64,000 bases of DNA from Actinotignum schaalii FB123-CNA-2 (GTDB taxonomy: Bacteria; Actinomycetota; Actinomycetes; Actinomycetales; Actinomycetaceae), in NCBI RefSeq assembly GCF_000411135.1, contig NZ_KE150263.1, forward strand, positions 558,594 through 622,593, in the 5' to 3' direction. The notes under the pieces were generated by a model. The model saw nothing but the letters and a program-made list of their open reading frames with translations. It searched no databases and was not told the DNA's origin. A program made the translations under genes and the position numbers. How positions within the stretch are numbered: the first letter of the stretch is position 1; the number at the start of each line of letters is the position of its first letter. Shown here piece after piece: positions 28,236 through 37,294 of this stretch.

Positions 28236-28925
28236 TTACCTTTCAATGGGATAGGTAGTGCCCCCGTTCAGCTCTGTGAGAACATCGCTCGCTCGGGTAT
28301 GAGCATCATCCGCTGCGGCACCGGTGGGCACCTGCGCTTCACCGCCGTGTCCCACCGCAGCACCGGCATTCTCATCCAGATCACTGGCGAGCACGGCGTA
28401 GACGATAGTATCCGTCCACTCCCCTTTGAGCCAGAAATCCTGGCGCATATGCGCCTCTTTACGCATCCCCGCGTGCTGGAGCATAAGCTCGCACACCCGA
28501 TCCCGCGCGTCCATCTGCGCGGCAACGCGATGCACCCCGCACTCGGCACAGGCGTAACGAATCATGGCCCGCATAGCCTCCGATGCGTAGCCGTGCCCGC
28601 GAAAATCCGGGTGTAGCACGGTGGCGATCTCCGCGACGCCGTGCTGCGGATCGGTCATCCACAGGCGCACATCCCCGATGGGTTGTGCATCAAGTTCTAT
28701 TACAACGGCGAGCGCGGCCTGCGGGCCGCGCAAATCCCGCGCCTGGGCACGCTGGGCAGCTTCGTTGACCGCCCGTTCGGGATTCCAGGCATCGGTCATG
28801 AGGTAGCGGGTGACATCTTCGCGACTGTAAATACTGTGCAGCCACGGCGCATCATCGGGCCGGTGCAGTCGCAGTCGCAACCGCGCGGTTGTCACCGAAA
28901 ATTCATCATATGTAGTGGTATTCAT
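28236..28925 (-). CDS. GNAT family N-acetyltransferase (RimJ/RimL-like)
   Basis: 229 residues. The acetyl-CoA-binding motif is LHPDFRGHGYASEAMRAMI (R/Q-x-x-G-x-G/A), preceded by PIGDVRLWMTDPQHGVAEI and followed by CGVHRVAAQMDARDRV. The last 40 residues are a Gly/Ala-rich extension. RimJ/RimL-type enzymes acetylate protein N-termini or small molecules; the target here is unknown. Cotranscribed downstream of a second GNAT gene, with a small inverted repeat (28934-28953) in between. Confidence 0.88.
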   Translation of the reverse strand: MNTTTYDEFSVTTARLRLRLHRPDDAPWLHSIYSREDVTRYLMTDAWNPERAVNEAAQRAQARDLRGPQAALAVVIELDAQPIGDVRLWMTDPQHGVAEIATVLHPDFRGHGYASEAMRAMIRYACAECGVHRVAAQMDARDRVCELMLQHAGMRKEAHMRQDFWLKGEWTDTIVYAVLASDLDENAGAAVGHGGEAQVPTGAAADDAHTRASDVLTELNGGTTYPIER

Positions 28926-28977
28926 GGCCCTTTAAGTGTAACGACAAACACTTTTAGGGGAAGAGGCCCTGAGCTGG

Positions 28978-29520
28978 TTATCCGCGATATGGGACGGGGC
29001 GGTAGTGCGGCAGCGGATCGCTTGCCAGCCTCCCATACAGATCAACATCGATGCGCGCGCCGTTGATAAGGAATTTCCCCCGTTCGGTTCCTTCCTTGAG
29101 GAATCCCGCCGCGCGGGCAACTCCTCCCGAGGCGGGGTTATTCACACGGTGTCCGAGTTCCAAGCGTTCCAGCCCGCGCCCGTGCAGTGCCCAATCCGCG
29201 ACCGTTGCCGCAGCTCTGGACATGATTCCGCACCCCCAGTAATCGTGGTGCAGCCAGTAGGAAAACCACCCGCTTTTCTCATCCCTATTGACTTGGATGC
29301 GAACCATACCGATGAGTTCATCGCTATCTTCCCGGGCGATCACCCAGGCCAGCTGCGAGTCGGGCTCCGCCAATATCTGCGCGATATAGCGGCGGGCGCT
29401 AGCCAGATCCGTAATATTGCCCTGCCGGATCATATCCGGGTGGGAGGCGAAGGCCGCTACCACAGCTGCGGCGTCGCTTTCACGCACCGGGCGCAAGGCA
29501 ATATCGACCTTCATTTCCAT
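28978..29520 (-). CDS. Second GNAT family N-acetyltransferase
   Basis: 180 residues. LIGMVRIQVNRDEKSGWFSY is followed by WLHHDYWGCGIMSRAAATVA, whose WGCGIMS gives the acetyl-CoA loop, then LERLELGHRVNNPASGGVARAAG. It resembles RimL-like acetyltransferases and is only weakly similar to the neighbouring GNAT. It lies immediately downstream of the restriction-modification genes on the minus strand. Confidence 0.88.
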   Translation of the reverse strand: MEMKVDIALRPVRESDAAAVVAAFASHPDMIRQGNITDLASARRYIAQILAEPDSQLAWVIAREDSDELIGMVRIQVNRDEKSGWFSYWLHHDYWGCGIMSRAAATVADWALHGRGLERLELGHRVNNPASGGVARAAGFLKEGTERGKFLINGARIDVDLYGRLASDPLPHYRPVPYRG

Positions 29521-29582
29521 ACCCCTGCGCTACCTACACATTAAAGCGGAATTCGACTTTGTGCACCTTGCACCCTCAAAAC

Positions 29583-30788
29583 TTACTTCGCCATTCGATC
29601 ACAGTGAGCAAGCGGTGATGGGGCTACCCGTCCTGCACGAGCAACAGCCTCATCAATCTCTCGGGATACGATGTCGCCACCCTTGTATTCGAGACCTTCT
29701 AGGAGACGGATTCCAACACGACGACCGCTCTCAGCCAGATCTTCAGGACTCGCCTCGCCCCCGCGGTCTAAGCGACGAAACACGAGAATATCCTCGAAAA
29801 CTAGTGCCCCATACCGACTTCGAAACTTCCTCTCGAACCGCCTACAGAACACTAGGCCAGGCACCTGAGACGCCATGTCATAGGAGATCTGCGAATTGAG
29901 GATTGGCACCCCACGAACGTTGGACTCTCGTCCAACAACCCAAACAAGGTATCCGCCGGGGCGGAGCACTCGAGTCGCTTCATTGAGGGCGAGCCCGGAG
30001 TCTTGAGCATACTGCACCACAGTAAGGAATCGATTTTGGCGAAACTTGCGGTTTGAGCCGATCTCCGCTCGCGCTGGAGGTAGGACGTCAAATCCGAGTA
30101 ATTCAACCGCAGATCTGTAGTTCTGGTGATAGTTGAATACATTCACGTACGGCGGTGACGTTAGCACCAAATCTGCGGCATCCTTCTCAAGGGGCAAACG
30201 ACGGGCATCTCCAAGCTCAATTTGGACCGACCCAAGACCTTCACCGAGGCCCTCCAACACTGCTTCCACCGTTTGGCGGCCACGCTGCCAGGAATCAGGC
30301 GAGAACTGATGCCCATTACCCAATGCAAGTAGAAATACTGCTGATGCGAGGATCTGTTCTAAGGGTTCAACAAGGCTGAGGACTGCATCGCGAAGCACTC
30401 GACTATCCCCTGATAAGACAGCGGGTGCGGTGTGAGCAATCATCGATTCCAGGCACTTTGACCTTTCGCCCTGCGAAACCTCCGCAAACGCGTAAACCCG
30501 AGCAAGTAGGTACGCAGCTGCATTCACTTCAACACCAAGGGTTGGCAAGCCTAACCGTGACGCTTCCACAAGGGTTGTCCCGCTGCCACAAAATGGGTCA
30601 ACAACCAGCCCTTGAGGCTCAAAGAAATCGAGAAGATTCGCAACAAAGTCCGGACTGAACTGCCCACGCCAAGGCAAGGCGTTTGTTCGACGTCCGGCCC
30701 CAATGTCCAGGGCAATTTGGGGTATCACGTCCCGATCGACCGGGATCTTTGAGAATTCAGTCCATCTGGATCTACTAGAAATAGCCAC
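29583..30788 (-). CDS. DNA methyltransferase, N4-cytosine type, of a restriction-modification pair
   Basis: 401 residues. Motif I is LVVDPFCGSGTTLVEASRLG (about residues 60-79) and motif IV is LVLTSPPYVNVFNYHQNYRS (about residues 205-224); an SPPY tetrapeptide and a motif I then IV order are typical of N4-cytosine methyltransferases. The segment between them (residues about 95-190) may hold the target-recognition region. The start overlaps the putative restriction gene by 14 nt. Codon use and GC are lower than in the neighbours, a sign of horizontal transfer. Recognition site unknown. Confidence 0.88.
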   Translation of the reverse strand: MAISSRSRWTEFSKIPVDRDVIPQIALDIGAGRRTNALPWRGQFSPDFVANLLDFFEPQGLVVDPFCGSGTTLVEASRLGLPTLGVEVNAAAYLLARVYAFAEVSQGERSKCLESMIAHTAPAVLSGDSRVLRDAVLSLVEPLEQILASAVFLLALGNGHQFSPDSWQRGRQTVEAVLEGLGEGLGSVQIELGDARRLPLEKDAADLVLTSPPYVNVFNYHQNYRSAVELLGFDVLPPARAEIGSNRKFRQNRFLTVVQYAQDSGLALNEATRVLRPGGYLVWVVGRESNVRGVPILNSQISYDMASQVPGLVFCRRFERKFRSRYGALVFEDILVFRRLDRGGEASPEDLAESGRRVGIRLLEGLEYKGGDIVSREIDEAVARAGRVAPSPLAHCDRMAK

Positions 30789-31773
30789 GTTCTACCGCTC
30801 CAGAAAGATCACCCCTTTGATTCTGGAGAATCTCCCGCACATGATTGACGAAACGCTGAACCACATCGATTCGCACTGGAGTGGAACGAACCCTCCTTAG
30901 ATGCTCTTCGCGGTGATCTCTTCTATATACAGCGTTACTGAAGTTCTTTCGATTCTGAGATCCCACCCGTCGACCTCTAAGGACGAGCACCTCGTCAATA
31001 TCTGTCCCTGCGGAACTGATCGGTGTCATGTCCAAGAACTCACAAATAAGGAAGTAATGCGATCCTGGTGCTGCAATTCGAAGGTCATGACTTGTCGCCG
31101 TGGCTTCCTGAAACATGGTCTTATCCAGGTTCGTCTTCAGCTCTGCTGCGACATAGGCAATGTAGGTCTCACTATCGTCTGTGTGGTCATTGCGAAATGC
31201 TTTATCGAATGAGGCCCGAAGGTAAGTCTGGCGGCCAATCGTGAAGTCCTGATCCTTGCTTCTAACGATGAGCCCAGGACGCCCAGATACGTCTGTCAGG
31301 ACTGACTGAAAGTGTGCTGCCGCGAATGCCTTCGCAGGACCGACCTGCAAATCAATCCCCTCAAGCTCCGGCATTATACGAGGGTCAACCAGCCACGGAA
31401 ACCACTCTTCGAGGATCGAATTATCCAACTTCAATTGGCCCTTTTGACGATAGAGAAAGCTCTCAGAACTATCCCAGATCAGATCAATCTCGATTTTCTC
31501 CTTGTATTCGTTCAACATTTGAACAAGATCGGCAACCCGATCGTCTCCTACAGACGAGAGTTCGGCCATGCCCGAGATCCACTGTTCATACGCCGCCAGT
31601 GCTGCAACTACCCGAGGTTGGTCGACCGCTGGAAGTTTGGGGTTGCTCAGGAGTTCACGCAACTTATCACCATGCGGCGAAGGGCGGGTGAACGGAGACA
31701 CGCGAACTGCTCCCACTTCGATGAGATCCGCCCCATCCTCCTGCCCATCCGACAAGACTGGATCCACATTCAT
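30775..31773 (-). CDS. Putative type II restriction endonuclease, Bpu10I family-like
   Basis: 332 residues. SPHGDKLRELLSNPKLPAVD and then SFLYRQKGQLKLDNSILEEW match my memory of the Bpu10I-type restriction-enzyme family, but no search was possible. A PD-(D/E)xK-like centre can be proposed around ETYIAYVAAELKTNLDK, with ELK as the E-x-K pair. The gene starts inside the stop of ychF (ATGA overlap) and overlaps the methyltransferase gene by 14 nt, so the three are translationally coupled. Bpu10I itself needs two subunits and cuts an asymmetric site; here only one subunit gene is seen. Confidence 0.62.
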   Translation of the reverse strand: MNVDPVLSDGQEDGADLIEVGAVRVSPFTRPSPHGDKLRELLSNPKLPAVDQPRVVAALAAYEQWISGMAELSSVGDDRVADLVQMLNEYKEKIEIDLIWDSSESFLYRQKGQLKLDNSILEEWFPWLVDPRIMPELEGIDLQVGPAKAFAAAHFQSVLTDVSGRPGLIVRSKDQDFTIGRQTYLRASFDKAFRNDHTDDSETYIAYVAAELKTNLDKTMFQEATATSHDLRIAAPGSHYFLICEFLDMTPISSAGTDIDEVLVLRGRRVGSQNRKNFSNAVYRRDHREEHLRRVRSTPVRIDVVQRFVNHVREILQNQRGDLSGAVERGYF

Positions 31774-32867
31774 CTCTTGCCCCCAGACGTAAGTCCGCTC
31801 CGGAACTCGACCACGTCGCCATCCTGCATAACGTAATCCTTGCCTTCTTGGCGCAGTTTCCCGTGTTCGCGAGCGGCGGCTACCGAGCCGTATTCCACCA
31901 GGTCATCGAACGACACCACCTCGGCTTTAATGAAGCCGCGCTGGAAATCGGTGTGAATCACGCCGGCGGCCTGCGGGGCGGTATCACCCTTATGGATGGT
32001 CCAGGCGCGGGCTTCTTTAGGGCCGGCCGTCAGATAGGTTTGCAAGCCGAGAGTATCGAAGCCTACCCGGGCCAGCTGATCCAAGCCGGATTCTTCCTGC
32101 CCCGTAGCCTCGAGCATTTCCCGTGCTTCTTCTTCGCTGAGTTCCACCAGTTCGGCTTCGAATTTGGCGTCGAGGAAAATAGCTTGGGCCGGTGCCACAA
32201 AGTCACGTAGTTCTTCCTGCATGGCAGTGTCAGCGAGGCCGTCGTCGTCGGTATTAAAAACGTAGATAAAAGGCTTCGAGGTCATGAGTTGGAAAGAGCG
32301 CAGGGTATCCGCGTCAAATTCGGCGGCGTGGTTGGAGAGCACCTCCCCCGCCTCGAGAAGCGCGTAGGCCCGCTGGGCTGCATCGAGCGTTTCCTTCGGG
32401 GTTTTCTTCCCCGTTACTTCCTTGGTCAGGCGCGGGATTGCCTTCTCCAGGGTCTGCATATCAGCGAGGATAAGTTCGGTGGTGACCGTTTCGATATCAT
32501 CCTTCGGATCCACGCGACCTTCCACGTGGACCACGTCCGGGTCGGCAAAAGCGCGGGTGACCAGGCAGATCGCATCCGCTTCGCGAATATTGGCGAGGAA
32601 TTGGTTGCCCAGTCCCTCCCCCTTGGATGCCCCGCGTACGATTCCGGCAATATCCACAAAATCGACGGTTGCCGGCAGGATTTTCTGGGACCCGAAAATT
32701 TCGGCAAGCTTGGTCAGCCGCGCATCCGGGAGCGGTACCACACCCACATTCGGCTCAATCGTCGCGAAAGGATAGTTCGCCGCGAGCACCGTTGCACGCG
32801 TGAGCGCATTAAAAAGGGTCGATTTTCCGACGTTGGGGAGTCCTGCAATACCAATTGTTAAAGCCAC
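31770..32867 (-). CDS. ychF: Redox-regulated/ribosome-binding ATPase YchF
   Basis: 365 residues from the GTG at 32867 giving the usual MALTIGIAGLPNVGKSTLFN start (the GGAGG before it is close to the codon). G1 is GLPNVGKST, G3 VDIAGIVRGASKGEGLGNQF, followed by a coiled-coil arm and the TGS-like end LVEYGSVAAAREHGKLRQEG and DYVMQDGDVVEFR. In the family the protein normally ends in FRFNV or a close variant, but here it ends FRSGLTSGGKR. The last codons therefore look replaced where the restriction gene begins. Confidence 0.96.
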   Translation of the reverse strand: MALTIGIAGLPNVGKSTLFNALTRATVLAANYPFATIEPNVGVVPLPDARLTKLAEIFGSQKILPATVDFVDIAGIVRGASKGEGLGNQFLANIREADAICLVTRAFADPDVVHVEGRVDPKDDIETVTTELILADMQTLEKAIPRLTKEVTGKKTPKETLDAAQRAYALLEAGEVLSNHAAEFDADTLRSFQLMTSKPFIYVFNTDDDGLADTAMQEELRDFVAPAQAIFLDAKFEAELVELSEEEAREMLEATGQEESGLDQLARVGFDTLGLQTYLTAGPKEARAWTIHKGDTAPQAAGVIHTDFQRGFIKAEVVSFDDLVEYGSVAAAREHGKLRQEGKDYVMQDGDVVEFRSGLTSGGKR

Positions 32868-32961
32868 GCCCTCCATTCTAGCTAAGAGAAAGGAGGGCGG
32901 GCTGCACACCGGATGCGCTTGTGGCCCGGGGCGCTACGCCTCGTGCCACCGGGGTGCCGTA

Positions 32962-33771
32962 TTACCGGGCCGGCGTGTCCATGGACTTCGGGGCGTGCCA
33001 GATATCTTCGCCGCGCAGAATTGCGTCCGCACCGCCGTCGATATACAGAATCTGGCCCGTGATGGTCCGCGAGAGTCCGGTCACGAAGAAGACGAGCGCA
33101 TCGGCAATATCGCGAGCTTCCGAAGCGCCGTGGTACGGGGCGGGCAGCGCACCGAAAGCCTGCTTGCGCCCTTCTTCGGTGGAGAGGAGTTCTTTCGTCA
33201 TCGGGGTGGCGACCACGCCCGGCCCCACCGCATTGAGCCCGACGCCGCGCCCGGCGAATTCCTCACTCACGGCCGCCCGGCGCACCCACGTGGCAATAGC
33301 GCGCTTGGAGCACGCGTAATTCGCGTAGCCCTGCATCGGGCCCTGCGCGGCCAGTTCCTTGCCGTAGGCGAGGGCTTCTTCGCGCTGATCATCCAGGAGG
33401 AGCTGGACAAGCTTGGGATCGCTGGGCTGCAAACTGGCGCAGGACGCGGTAATAACCGCGCGCCCGTTTTCCGCTTTTTCCAGGTAGGGAAGGAAAGCAC
33501 GCACGGTGTCACGCGCGCCAAAGAAATTCACCTTGAGATCGAGGGGCGAATTACTCTGGGTTCCCGCATTCGCGATCACCCCATCGATCTGCGGATACTT
33601 TTCCACCACCCGAGCGACCGCATCCGCGATCCCTTCCGGGCTGGACAGATCCGCCTCAAATTCCGCCCCGCGCAAATCGACACCGACGGGCGTATGCCCG
33701 CGTTCTTCCAGAATCTGCCCGCAGGCAGCGCCGATACCCGAGCCCATTCCGGTCACAACGATAGTAGACAT
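32962..33771 (-). CDS. Short-chain dehydrogenase/reductase
   Basis: 269 residues from the ATG at 33771, with AAAGGA upstream. SDR features: IVVTGMGSGIGAACGQIL (Rossmann TGxxxGIG), ANAGTQ, TASCASLQ (catalytic Ser region) and YANYACSKRAIATW (YxxxK with Tyr and Lys). Similar actinobacterial proteins are called 3-alpha-hydroxysteroid or coniferyl-alcohol dehydrogenases, but the substrate is uncertain. Divergent from rmuC. Confidence 0.9.
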   Translation of the reverse strand: MSTIVVTGMGSGIGAACGQILEERGHTPVGVDLRGAEFEADLSSPEGIADAVARVVEKYPQIDGVIANAGTQSNSPLDLKVNFFGARDTVRAFLPYLEKAENGRAVITASCASLQPSDPKLVQLLLDDQREEALAYGKELAAQGPMQGYANYACSKRAIATWVRRAAVSEEFAGRGVGLNAVGPGVVATPMTKELLSTEEGRKQAFGALPAPYHGASEARDIADALVFFVTGLSRTITGQILYIDGGADAILRGEDIWHAPKSMDTPAR

Positions 33772-33969
33772 GGTGTTCCTTTCTTCCCGGTGCCGCTCCC
33801 TCGCAGCACCGCCAGCGGTGACGTTAGCCCTATATTTATTGTGATGTGACGTGCTATGTCCCGCTACCTTGAAAGCTACCAAAGTCTTTCGCGCGGAACA
33901 AGGGGCGACGACGCCGCCAGCTCGCTTCCCTCCCATTTTTCTGTCGTAGGTGGGTGTTTGAATACCGCT

Positions 33970-35235
33970 ATGGATATTTCGATTGTTATAGGTGCTCTGA
34001 TCGCGGTGGGATGCGCGTGTTTCGCCCTGGGCTTCCTGAGCGCGCGGGTGCGCGCGGGCGGGGCGGTGTCGGCGCGGGAGCTGGCGCAGGTGCGCCAGCA
34101 ACTGGATGAGGCGCAGCGCGATGCCGGGGCGGTGCGGGCGCAGCTGGCGGCCGCCCAGGCCCGCTCGGATCGTTTAGAAGAGGAAAATAACGGGCTTATC
34201 GCGCGTGCTAAAACAGATAACGATATTTTGCGTTCTCTGGCTCCTATTACGCAGCAGCTCACCGCGATGGAGCAGCGGGTCCGTGATGTTCAGGTCCTCC
34301 AGGGTGAACAGCGCACCGAAATCCGCACCCAGCTCACCGCGGCGGCCCGCACCCAGGAAGATCTCGCGCGGGCCACCCAGGCGCTGCGCGGGGCACTCAG
34401 CTCCACCTCGGCGCGGGGAATGTGGGGTGAAGTGGAATTACGCCGGGTGGTGGAGGCCGCGGGGATGTTCCCCCACGTGGATTTTTCCGAGCAGGTATCC
34501 TCGCGCGCGGGCGGCGGGCGCGGTGGCGATGCCGGGCTCGCGCGCCCGGATATGGTTATCCACCTCCCCGGCGGCGCTCAGCTTCCCCTCGATGCCAAGG
34601 TCCCCCTCACCGCCATGCTCCAGGCACAGGCCGCCCCGGCCACCACGGCGGAGGAAATCGCGCGGCGCCAAGATTTCCTCTCCCAACATGCCAAGGCGGT
34701 GCGCTCCCACGTAAATGCGTTGGCCAAACGGGATTACCCGGCACTTTTCCCGGGGTCACCTCGGCTCACCATTATGTTCCTTCCGGGCGAATCGCTCCTG
34801 GCGGAGGCGCTGCGCGCCGATCCTCCGCTCCTGGAAGATGCCTTGAACCTCGGGGTAGTTCCGGCGTCTCCGGCCTCGCTGCTGGCGTTGCTGCGCACCG
34901 TGGCAACACTGTGGGCCTCCAGCAAGATCAGTGAAGAGGCCGGGCATATTATTACGCTCGGGCAGGAAATGACGGATCGGCTCCGGGTGGTGGCCGGTCA
35001 CTTGGAAAAGCTCGGGAACTCCCTCACCTCAGCGGTCAAAAACTACAATTCCGCGCTCTCCTCTTTCGATTCGCGCGTGCTGGTCACCGCGCGGCGCCTG
35101 GAAAGCTTGGATGCTGATTTTTCCACCCCGCCAGCCATTGCTGCGGAAGAAGGCCAAGTCAAACGTTTCCACGATGCTGGGCTGCGGGAGGCACTCGATG
35201 GCGAAGATGATCGTGAAACACGGATTGTCCCGTAG
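33970..35235 (+). CDS. rmuC: DNA recombination protein RmuC
   Basis: 421 residues from the ATG at 33970; a TTG at 33958 with AGGTGG upstream is also possible. One N-terminal membrane helix (ISIVIGALIAVGCACFALGF) is followed by a coiled coil (ELAQVRQQLDEAQRDAGAVR) and the RmuC nuclease-like core: MWGEVELRRVVEAAGMFPHV, LPLDAKVPLTAML, FLPGESLLAEAL. RmuC limits recombination at inverted repeats and belongs to the PD-(D/E)xK superfamily. It lies 33 nt upstream of the exonuclease VII genes. Confidence 0.94.
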   Translation: MDISIVIGALIAVGCACFALGFLSARVRAGGAVSARELAQVRQQLDEAQRDAGAVRAQLAAAQARSDRLEEENNGLIARAKTDNDILRSLAPITQQLTAMEQRVRDVQVLQGEQRTEIRTQLTAAARTQEDLARATQALRGALSSTSARGMWGEVELRRVVEAAGMFPHVDFSEQVSSRAGGGRGGDAGLARPDMVIHLPGGAQLPLDAKVPLTAMLQAQAAPATTAEEIARRQDFLSQHAKAVRSHVNALAKRDYPALFPGSPRLTIMFLPGESLLAEALRADPPLLEDALNLGVVPASPASLLALLRTVATLWASSKISEEAGHIITLGQEMTDRLRVVAGHLEKLGNSLTSAVKNYNSALSSFDSRVLVTARRLESLDADFSTPPAIAAEEGQVKRFHDAGLREALDGEDDRETRIVP

Positions 35236-35268
35236 CAGTGCGGGGCAAAACATGGCACGATAACTGAT

Positions 35269-36522
35269 ATGGCTTCAACAACTCCGGTACCCGCAACGCT
35301 GCCGCAACGGGCTGCGCAGACAACACCGGATCACCCGTGGCCACTGCGTCTCCTCTCGGTAAAAATCCGGGAATACGTGGCGAAAATGTCGCGGTTATGG
35401 GTGGAAGGTGAAGTCATTACCCTCCAGCGCCGCCCCGGAGCGAAAGTCCAGTTCCTCACCTTGCGGGATCTGGAAGAAAACGTCTCCATGACGGTGAAAA
35501 TACTCAGCCATCTACTTCCCGCCACCGTCACCTCCGGAAGCCGAGTGGTGGTGTGGGCCGTTCCCGATTTTTATACCGGTAATGGCTCACTCTCCCTGTG
35601 GGCACAAGAAATCCGCCCCGTTGGTGTGGGCGATATCCTCGCGCGTTTGGAGGCATTAAAAGCCAAACTCGCAGCCGAAGGTCTCTTCGCCCCCGAACGT
35701 AAAAAGCCCCTCCCCTTCTTACCTCGCGCGGTGGGTCTTATCGTGGGGCGTAATACCAAGGCAAAAGAAGATGTCATTATTAATGCCTCGCTACGCTGGC
35801 CCGGAGTGCGTTTTGAGGTACGCGAAGTAGCAGTCCAAGGCCGAGACGCCGTGGCCCAGATGATTCCGGCCCTGCGTGAACTAGATACTCACCCGGGTGT
35901 GGATGTCATTGTGCTGGCACGCGGGGGCGGCTCCGTGGAAGATCTCCTTCCCTTCTCCGATGAGCACCTCGTGCGTGCCATTGCGGCCACCCATACACCG
36001 GTGGTCTCCGCTATCGGGCATGAGGGAGATAATCCCATCAGTGACTACGTGGCCGATCTACGCGCTTCCACGCCCACGGATGCTGCCAAGCGCATTGTTC
36101 CGGATCGGGAAGCTGAGCTCGACGGGGTGCAAGCAGCTGTGCGCCGCTTGCGCCAGGGGATGCGCCATCGACTTGACCGGGCCACCAAAGAACTCGAAGC
36201 ATTACGCGCCCGGCCCGTCCTGGCCCGCCCCCGCACTATGGTGGAGGTGCGCGAACAGGATATCCAGTCGCTGCGCTCCTGGCTGCGGGCCCATATCCGG
36301 CGAGATATGGCCTCCAGTTCCCAGGATATCGCCTCGCTTCTTTCCCAGCTGCGGGCCCTCTCACCCCAGGCAACACTGCAACGCGGGTATTCGGTTATCC
36401 TAAGCGGGGATGACAGAGTAGTCTCACAAGAAAACGATGTCCGAATCGGGGAGCACCTGCGTGCCATTTTGGCCGCCGGAACCCTCCATCTCGAAGTGAA
36501 AGGGAGCGCGCATGGCAACTAA
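35269..36522 (+). CDS. xseA: Exonuclease VII large subunit
   Basis: 417 residues. An N-terminal OB-fold (LSVKIREYVAKMSRLWVEGE) is followed by the catalytic part with GLIVGRNTKAKEDVIINASL, VIVLARGGGSVEDLLPFSDE and SAIGHEGDNPISDYVADLRA, then a long coiled coil. ExoVII degrades single-stranded DNA. The last 11 bases overlap the small-subunit gene. Confidence 0.96.
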   Translation: MASTTPVPATLPQRAAQTTPDHPWPLRLLSVKIREYVAKMSRLWVEGEVITLQRRPGAKVQFLTLRDLEENVSMTVKILSHLLPATVTSGSRVVVWAVPDFYTGNGSLSLWAQEIRPVGVGDILARLEALKAKLAAEGLFAPERKKPLPFLPRAVGLIVGRNTKAKEDVIINASLRWPGVRFEVREVAVQGRDAVAQMIPALRELDTHPGVDVIVLARGGGSVEDLLPFSDEHLVRAIAATHTPVVSAIGHEGDNPISDYVADLRASTPTDAAKRIVPDREAELDGVQAAVRRLRQGMRHRLDRATKELEALRARPVLARPRTMVEVREQDIQSLRSWLRAHIRRDMASSSQDIASLLSQLRALSPQATLQRGYSVILSGDDRVVSQENDVRIGEHLRAILAAGTLHLEVKGSAHGN

Positions 36523-37294
36523 GGGACCCACTCCTGAGGGATTCACGCCCCCGGCGCCAGCGCCGGACTCACCCCACAACTTACCTCACGCATCAGTTGC
36601 CTCCGCCCCCCGCCCGCGCGAAGATATTGAAGCGCGCGTGGCTACCCTCAGCTATGAAGAGGCCCGGGCTCGCCTTGTCGATATTGTTTCCCGCCTGGAG
36701 CAAGGCTCCATTCCCCTCGAAGAATCCCTGCGACTGTGGGAAGTAGGCGAGTCTCTAGCCCGCCACTGCCAGAGCTGGCTTGACGGCGCTGCCGCCCGGA
36801 TCGATGCGGCCGAACGCGGCGAAAGCCTCGCGGATCTCCCCGACCCGGCTGGCGCGGCCCCCGCTCCAGCCCAACCCGCGATGCCTGCCCCAGCGAACCA
36901 GGCCGCGGCTCCCGCAAGCACTCCAGTGAACCCTGCTCCGCCGGCCGCAGCGCCGCAGGGTAGCTATCAGGCACCCGCCCCCGCCATCCCGGCACAGGCA
37001 TCCAAGGAAGACCGGGTGGCTGCCCTACGAGAAGCGGTGCGTGAGGTACGCGCAGAAGACGTACCGGCGATTCAGCCAGCTCCTCAAGCCGCACCCGCGG
37101 CGGCATCCGCCCCCGCGGCCCCGCGCGGTGAGGCCGCTCCCACCGGTACGCCCGGTGGCGCCACCGTCACCCAGCAGACTTCCGTTGCGAACCCCGCGGC
37201 CAGCGATGATGATGATTTCGACCCGGAAGAATTCGCGGACGGAACAGGTCTTGATACCACCCCGCTCACCCGCCACCCCGAGGATTTCGCATGA
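36512..37294 (+). CDS. xseB: Exonuclease VII small subunit with long disordered tail
   Basis: 260 residues. The XseB core occupies residues about 35-105 (LSYEEARARLVDIVSRLEQG, SLRLWEVGESLARHCQSWLD); families usually stop near 80. The remaining about 155 residues are Pro/Ala-rich and probably disordered, ending in a patch of acidic residues (DDDDFDPEEF). It starts inside the end of xseA and overlaps the following gene by 4 nt (ATGA). Confidence 0.92.
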   Translation: MATKGPTPEGFTPPAPAPDSPHNLPHASVASAPRPREDIEARVATLSYEEARARLVDIVSRLEQGSIPLEESLRLWEVGESLARHCQSWLDGAAARIDAAERGESLADLPDPAGAAPAPAQPAMPAPANQAAAPASTPVNPAPPAAAPQGSYQAPAPAIPAQASKEDRVAALREAVREVRAEDVPAIQPAPQAAPAAASAPAAPRGEAAPTGTPGGATVTQQTSVANPAASDDDDFDPEEFADGTGLDTTPLTRHPEDFA

